Positions 59,464 to 64,000 of a stretch of DNA of 64,000 nucleotides are shown one piece after another. The stretch spans positions 6,542,001 to 6,606,000 of the forward strand of contig NW_023503493.1 of assembly GCF_014529535.1 (NCBI RefSeq), in the 5' to 3' direction. Under the pieces are notes generated by a model. It was not told where the DNA came from. It did no database searches and worked only from the letters and a program-made list of their open reading frames with translations. Both the position numbers and the translations under genes were made by a program. This stretch comes from Bradysia coprophila (taxonomy: Eukaryota > Arthropoda > Insecta > Diptera > Sciaridae). Each line of letters begins with the position of its first letter. Position 1 is the first letter of the stretch.

Positions 59464-60836
59464 AGATGACATTGCGAAGCGCTACTTGAAAATGATCTAT
59501 AGATTTGATCCAAGGTCATACGAATTGTCAAATTTCACTACCTGAACCCAACCTGTCAGTTTCAGTTCCGATCAGATTTTTTCTTTATGATCCGACCTGA
59601 ACTTTTTTTTTTGCTGCAGTATTCCGAACTTTATTCAAGACTAGTCAATCTGTGCATCTTTTGCAACAAAATCGAATGATAAGTACCGTAGACTTATCGA
59701 CCTTATCGATCATTCAACAATGATGTCACGCAAAAAATGAGACAAAAGACGCTTTTTTATGAAGTTTTTATGTTTTGTCTCACATCATTTATGAATAGTC
59801 CCTTTTCACTCTTGCTCCTTGTAACACATTCTTTTTGTTACAAATTTTTGTCATGAGTTCACTTGCGAACTGAGTAGTGAAATAGTGAAATTAAACACAC
59901 ATTTTCTATAAGTTATAAACAATCAAAACACATCGCAAGCATCACATACACATAATGTCTTTGTTATATGCGGCTCAGTATACGTAGCACATACTAGTAT
60001 AATAATTTAGTTTGTGTTTTGATTGTTTATTATAGTGTTTGTTTGTGGCAGGGATCCCGATTAACGTTAAGTACGGCTTCCGTTTAATAAAAAGTACTCC
60101 GTGTGAGAGTCGTAAGAGAGCGAGCTGTCAAGTAAACAAAGCAAAAATTGAAAAAAATACAAGTTTGTCCCTCACACTGAGTTCTTTTTTGGTAAGTGGA
60201 AATCACCCCTTATTCATCACCGATTTCATTTGGGTGTTCGAATAACGTTATTTGAAGAACCAAATGAATTAACGTTATTTAAAAAAAAATGATTCGGTTA
60301 CTCCAATACTCTCATTCAAAAATTTATTAAAAGTTGATTATTCTCGCAGGAAACGACGTTTCCAGTGAAGAGTTTCATTCATAAGGACTTCCGAGTAACG
60401 TTATTCGAGTAACCGAATTCAATTTGGAACTGTTGAATAACGTTCTGTGTGTAACGAAATTTGTTTCGGTTATAACGTTATGTATATCCCAAATTTACCA
60501 CTGTAACGAATTACAGCGATAAGACTTTTTCAACGTTCCAACTGACCGACAGGTTATGACAATTCGCTATTTCACACAATTCTATCATTCCAAACGCTCG
60601 GTCTAATTTTATTGCTGCTTTGCAAAGTGATTTGGTTGAAAATTTTACATTAAATTCCTAAACTTTTGAGTTTTCTTGCAGTCACATTGAACAAAGTTTT
60701 TGTTTAAACTACAGAGATCTAGATCGAAGAAATTCAATCCATCTAAACCATCTAACGTTCGAGAGTAGGATGTTAGACACTAATAAAAATTCTACTCTTC
60801 CACCGAATAAATACTCGCCAAGACGCAAACTCTTAA
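59464..60836. other. Intergenic with ataacgttat palindromes
   Basis: No gene. Between 60060 and 60490 the palindrome-like taacgtta occurs seven times, partly as gtaacgttattcgagtaacc. Related sequence is at 37990-38025 and 45005-45060. Confidence 0.45.
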
Positions 60837-61031
60837 CCTGTTATCTGTTATCGACAGTGTCAGCAATAATAAGTGACAGTGTCTAACTAACGAGGTTTTA
60901 TATAGCAAAAAAAAACATGTTCAAAACAAATGAAGTAAAAGATTTCTGAAATCAATTGCTGAAAATCTTCTATCAAATGAAGTAATAGTATGAATAATAA
61001 GACTGTTAATATGCTTGCCGTCTGCGACAGC
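60837..61031 (-). mobile_element. TTAA-type (piggyBac-like) MITE, copy 4
   Basis: TTAA on both sides (60833-60836 and 61032-61035). Ends CCTGTTATCTGTTATCG and GCCGTCTGCGACAGC; the interior has gaagtaaaagattt and aaatgaagtaatag as in the other copies. The left end has lost part of the cacagacgg stretch. Confidence 0.85.
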
Positions 61032-63400
61032 TTAACTTCTTCGCGTAAACCGCGTAAAATAAACGATGCGTATTATGTGTGCACAAGATGTTATGATGTG
61101 ATAAACGAGCTAAATGAACCACACGGTGTAGTTGTATTCAATTAACATTGGAACGCTACACTTATATCAGAACGAATGATTACAACAACAATTGACGTAC
61201 GAGGAAACAGACAAGACTTCCGCCAACAACAAGCGGTCTCATAATACATTTCCAGCTGGCAAACCGCCAACTCTTTTTGAGAAATTCATTCGAATCGGTT
61301 GGCAATCGGATGGAAGTTCAGAGCTAATATTTTCTAAACCGCTGGTTGTTTCATCCTAAAACTTGAACTCTCATGTCTGTCTGAAAGGGATATCTTGGGG
61401 ATTATGTTTGGTCCCTTGCGAAACGTAACAACAATTTTTCTTCTTGAGATCTTTGGTATGGGCGAATGATGGTATGTCTTTCATCAAAGACATTCGAATC
61501 GGGAAAATCCATTTCTGACCTATTGGAACACGTAGTAGAAAGCTGGTGGTGAATTGTATGAAACAGGTTCGGCTGAAGTTAATGGACCATTTTCAACTTT
61601 CATACAAAAACTAGAGTTTCCGAAGTGATTTCCTGTGTATTTTAATGAACCATGACAGGAAGCTATTTTCCACCCATTTGAAACAACAAGTAAAATTGTG
61701 TATTAATTCGATTTTTATATAATGCGACGACAATGAACAAACTGCCTACGGTTACATCACATCAGGTCATGTCCATAAATTTAGATTTAAAAAAAATTAA
61801 AATCTTGTAATTGCATCACCATCATCACAACTGGATGTAGCACGCTTGCAAGCAATATCGAATTAATCAACAAAGTTTGATTTTACAAATTTGGCACAAC
61901 AACAGTTTTCAGTTTTGGGAAAATATTATCGTGCAACATGAACACGAACACCGTCAACGCTATGAACGCCATTGACAAATGGTATAAATGACATTATTGA
62001 AGAAAATCGTTTTACATGGTTATTTCCTGTGCGAGCATCGTTTTGTTGAATCAGCGGAATAGACAGGTCTTTCGTTATTATACAGAAAGTAATCAGCAAG
62101 AGAAATAATTCGCTTGTAAATTTACGACATTTATGGCTCCGGGTGAGATAAGAGGAAGTGAGAAGATGTCAGAATTAAATTAAAACTAAATTCCAATGAG
62201 AGGTTTTGCAATGGAATGTTCAGGCGAACAATAAACTAGAAAGAAAAGTAGTTTTCCTGACGTGATTGCTGAAGAAAATCGATTGAAAAATGAAAATCGG
62301 ACTAGGCAAAGTTGGATTTTCGCATTAACTGACTCTTCAGAATTTGTAATTCGTTGGACCGTTCAAATTCTAGAATCTGAATGATCTGAACTCTCAACGA
62401 TTTGATAGTCTGGAGAATCGGTATGTCACGAGAATTTTTAAAACCCCCAAGGAGTCTTTGACTGTCGATCTTAAGGGCAGGGAGTTTCAAATTCACAGAG
62501 TTACTGAGACTGACAACGATTTGTAAATCTGAAAGTGGAATTGTGACTACCGAGGATTCATGAGTCTCGAGAATTCGTATCTCCGAAGGAATCACGACTG
62601 TCGACGGATTCGTAATTTTAGTCTCTTGAAGAATTGACACTGTTTATTAATGAAAGAATAATAGGTTCCCGACTACAAGTACATGTCCAGAGACTGGTGC
62701 TAATATTTATTCTTGAGTATGCGTGTTGCTCGAGTGTTGACTGAATTTTTGCTGCTGTGTTTTGCTACGCCAGGGATTTTCTTCGAAGTAACTTTCTGTT
62801 TATGTCCAAAATGTCCATCGAATGATGGTAAAACGTTTTCATTGTAAACTTTCGACCACAAGTTCATTTGAAAGTTTTACTGCTGTCTTGGGAAGGGATC
62901 AGTGGAAACAACTGATGATGGCTAGATCACGCTAGCCTCAAACCGCCACTGAGTCCCGAGGTCGAAACAGCTCTGTTTTCTTCGTTAAATTCACTCAACA
63001 TGAGTGGGTAGGGAAGAGCAAAAGCTCTGTTTGTTGTTTTGTTTATCTCTGAATTTAGCTCCCTATTTATAGGCATTTCAGATGGGGATATTTTCAGTGA
63101 TTCCAAACGTCCTGTTAAAGGACGCAACGATAGATCTGCACAGAATCCACTCCAACATTGCGATGCAAGTGATTGTACATACATGCATAGCGTTGAAGCA
63201 GACGACATTAATTCTGAGTTAATAAATGAGTAATCAGGCCTCATCTCCGTATGATGAATGGTGCTAACGCACCGCCTCTGCTTCAATTGCTTGCACACGC
63301 TCCGTCTTAACATCTGCAGACTGGATATCTTCCCATGTCATTTAACACAATACACAAAGACATTGCCTCAAAATCTGACATTGCCTGGTGCTAATATTTA
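61032..63400. other. Intergenic, no gene supported
   Basis: Open frames at 62302-62640 and 62927-63313 (minus, 112 and 128 codons) show no motif I know. The first is built on degenerate repeated gattcgta-ttt DNA. The phrase at 62695-62723 is the empty counterpart of the next element's insertion site. Confidence 0.4.
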
Positions 63401-63408
63401 TTCGTGAG

Positions 63409-63615
63409 CGCGTGTGCAAATTATGTGTATCCGTGGTATCCAGGATACCGGGAAATTTCTGAAATTTTTTTTTAGGATACCGGGAAATCGAATTATAGCT
63501 GCACAAAGCAGCGGGAAATGTATGTACCGGGAAGTCACTTTTACATTTTTGGATACCGGGAAATCTGGGAAATCTTGACTCGGATACCGGGAAGAAAACA
63601 TAATTTGCACACGGG
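63409..63615. mobile_element. 207-bp element of ggataccgggaaat iterations
   Basis: Ends CGCGTGTGCAAATTATG and CATAATTTGCACACGGG are inverted repeats with one mismatch. TTCGTGAG / TTCTTGAG (one change) flanks both sides. ggataccgggaaa occurs four times inside, with relatives. A paralogous uninserted sequence at 62695 reads straight through ttattcttgagtatgcgt. Confidence 0.85.
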
Positions 63616-63623
63616 TTCTTGAG

Positions 63624-64000
63624 TATGCGTATTACGTAAAGTGTGGAGAACTCATAAATTAATGGAAACGCAGACTATTCCTGCTTTCATAAGTGATCAG
63701 AGCCAGACTGGGCGTGGGCGCTTACACAAAATCTTACTCTAAAGTCGCAAAATTATGTGGCAAAAGCGCCAATGTAGGAATTTGAATAGATAATCAAACA
63801 AAAGGCGCAATGTAGCTTGCCCGATTTTACCATATGGCCAGTCCGGCCCTTGTGTGACGATACACAACACCATTCATTAAAATGTAAACGAAAATTTGAG
63901 ATCGTTCAACAAATGAAACTAATTTCGTCAATGTCAGATGAGCAGTATAGACGTTGGATACGAACAATGTAGAAAAAAATATGAAAAATAATTAAACAAA
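63624..64000. other. Intergenic, no gene seen
   Basis: No exon, RNA gene or clear repeat recognised up to the window end. Confidence 0.4.

Noticed and set aside
61580..61660. Short minus frame KVENGPLTSAEPVSYNSPPA
   Set aside because: Only about 26 codons, ending before any plausible donor; no supporting context.
62927..63313. 128-codon minus-strand frame
   Set aside because: Long for this DNA but without any motif, splice context or similarity I recognise; left out as a gene, though a database search could change this.

Overview
This is a eukaryotic, A+T-rich genomic window, most likely from an insect and probably a dipteran. The evidence is spliced genes with short GT-AG introns (67-103 bp in three of the genes), a PP1-beta subunit almost identical to Drosophila flapwing, a K2P channel N-terminus that resembles Drosophila Ork1, and abundant short non-autonomous DNA transposons. 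I cannot name the species from sequence alone.

Genes are sparse: four substantial gene models, one gene fragment at the edge and two tRNAs. From left to right they are: the first coding exon of an Ork1-like K2P potassium channel (minus strand, cut by the left edge); a ten-exon DHX57-type DExH helicase (23413-27836, plus); a three-exon cap-2 methyltransferase CMTR2/adrift (31953-34221, plus); a three-exon secreted ApoD/Lazarillo-type lipocalin (41527-42738, plus); an orphan terminal coding exon (46154-46305, minus); PP1-beta/flapwing lacking only its first coding exon (51183-52435, minus); and two identical, divergent tRNA-Pro(TGG) genes (52982-53053 minus, 53303-53374 plus). I rebuilt reading frames across every intron and all phases agree. 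The genes look like independent housekeeping, secretory or neuronal loci. DHX57 and CMTR2 both act on RNA and are adjacent and co-oriented, but nothing shows a functional link.

The rest is dominated by repeats. There are at least six short terminal-inverted-repeat elements with 8-bp target duplications (29028, 34948, 38107, 44701, 59264, 63409). Each interior is built from iterations of a short motif, mostly a different one per element, that is often palindromic and related to its own ends. There is also a TTAA-flanked (piggyBac-like) MITE family; a 124-bp TA-flanked MITE present twice; a 204-bp MITE whose empty site survives in a sister repeat; two inverted ~400-bp repeats flanking the lipocalin; several minisatellites (20, 31, 52 and 144 bp units); and large composite repeats at 10621-19812, 29739-30975 and 35093-36275. 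A module of roughly 75-100 bp (motifs ACTCGAGTAA, CCGATTTT, a T tract, AAGTTCGAAGATGGGC) recurs across these otherwise different composites and is the most puzzling non-genic pattern here.

Long open frames at 56155-57155 are artefacts of a 31-bp minisatellite. No CRISPR, operon or bacterial-style features are present.
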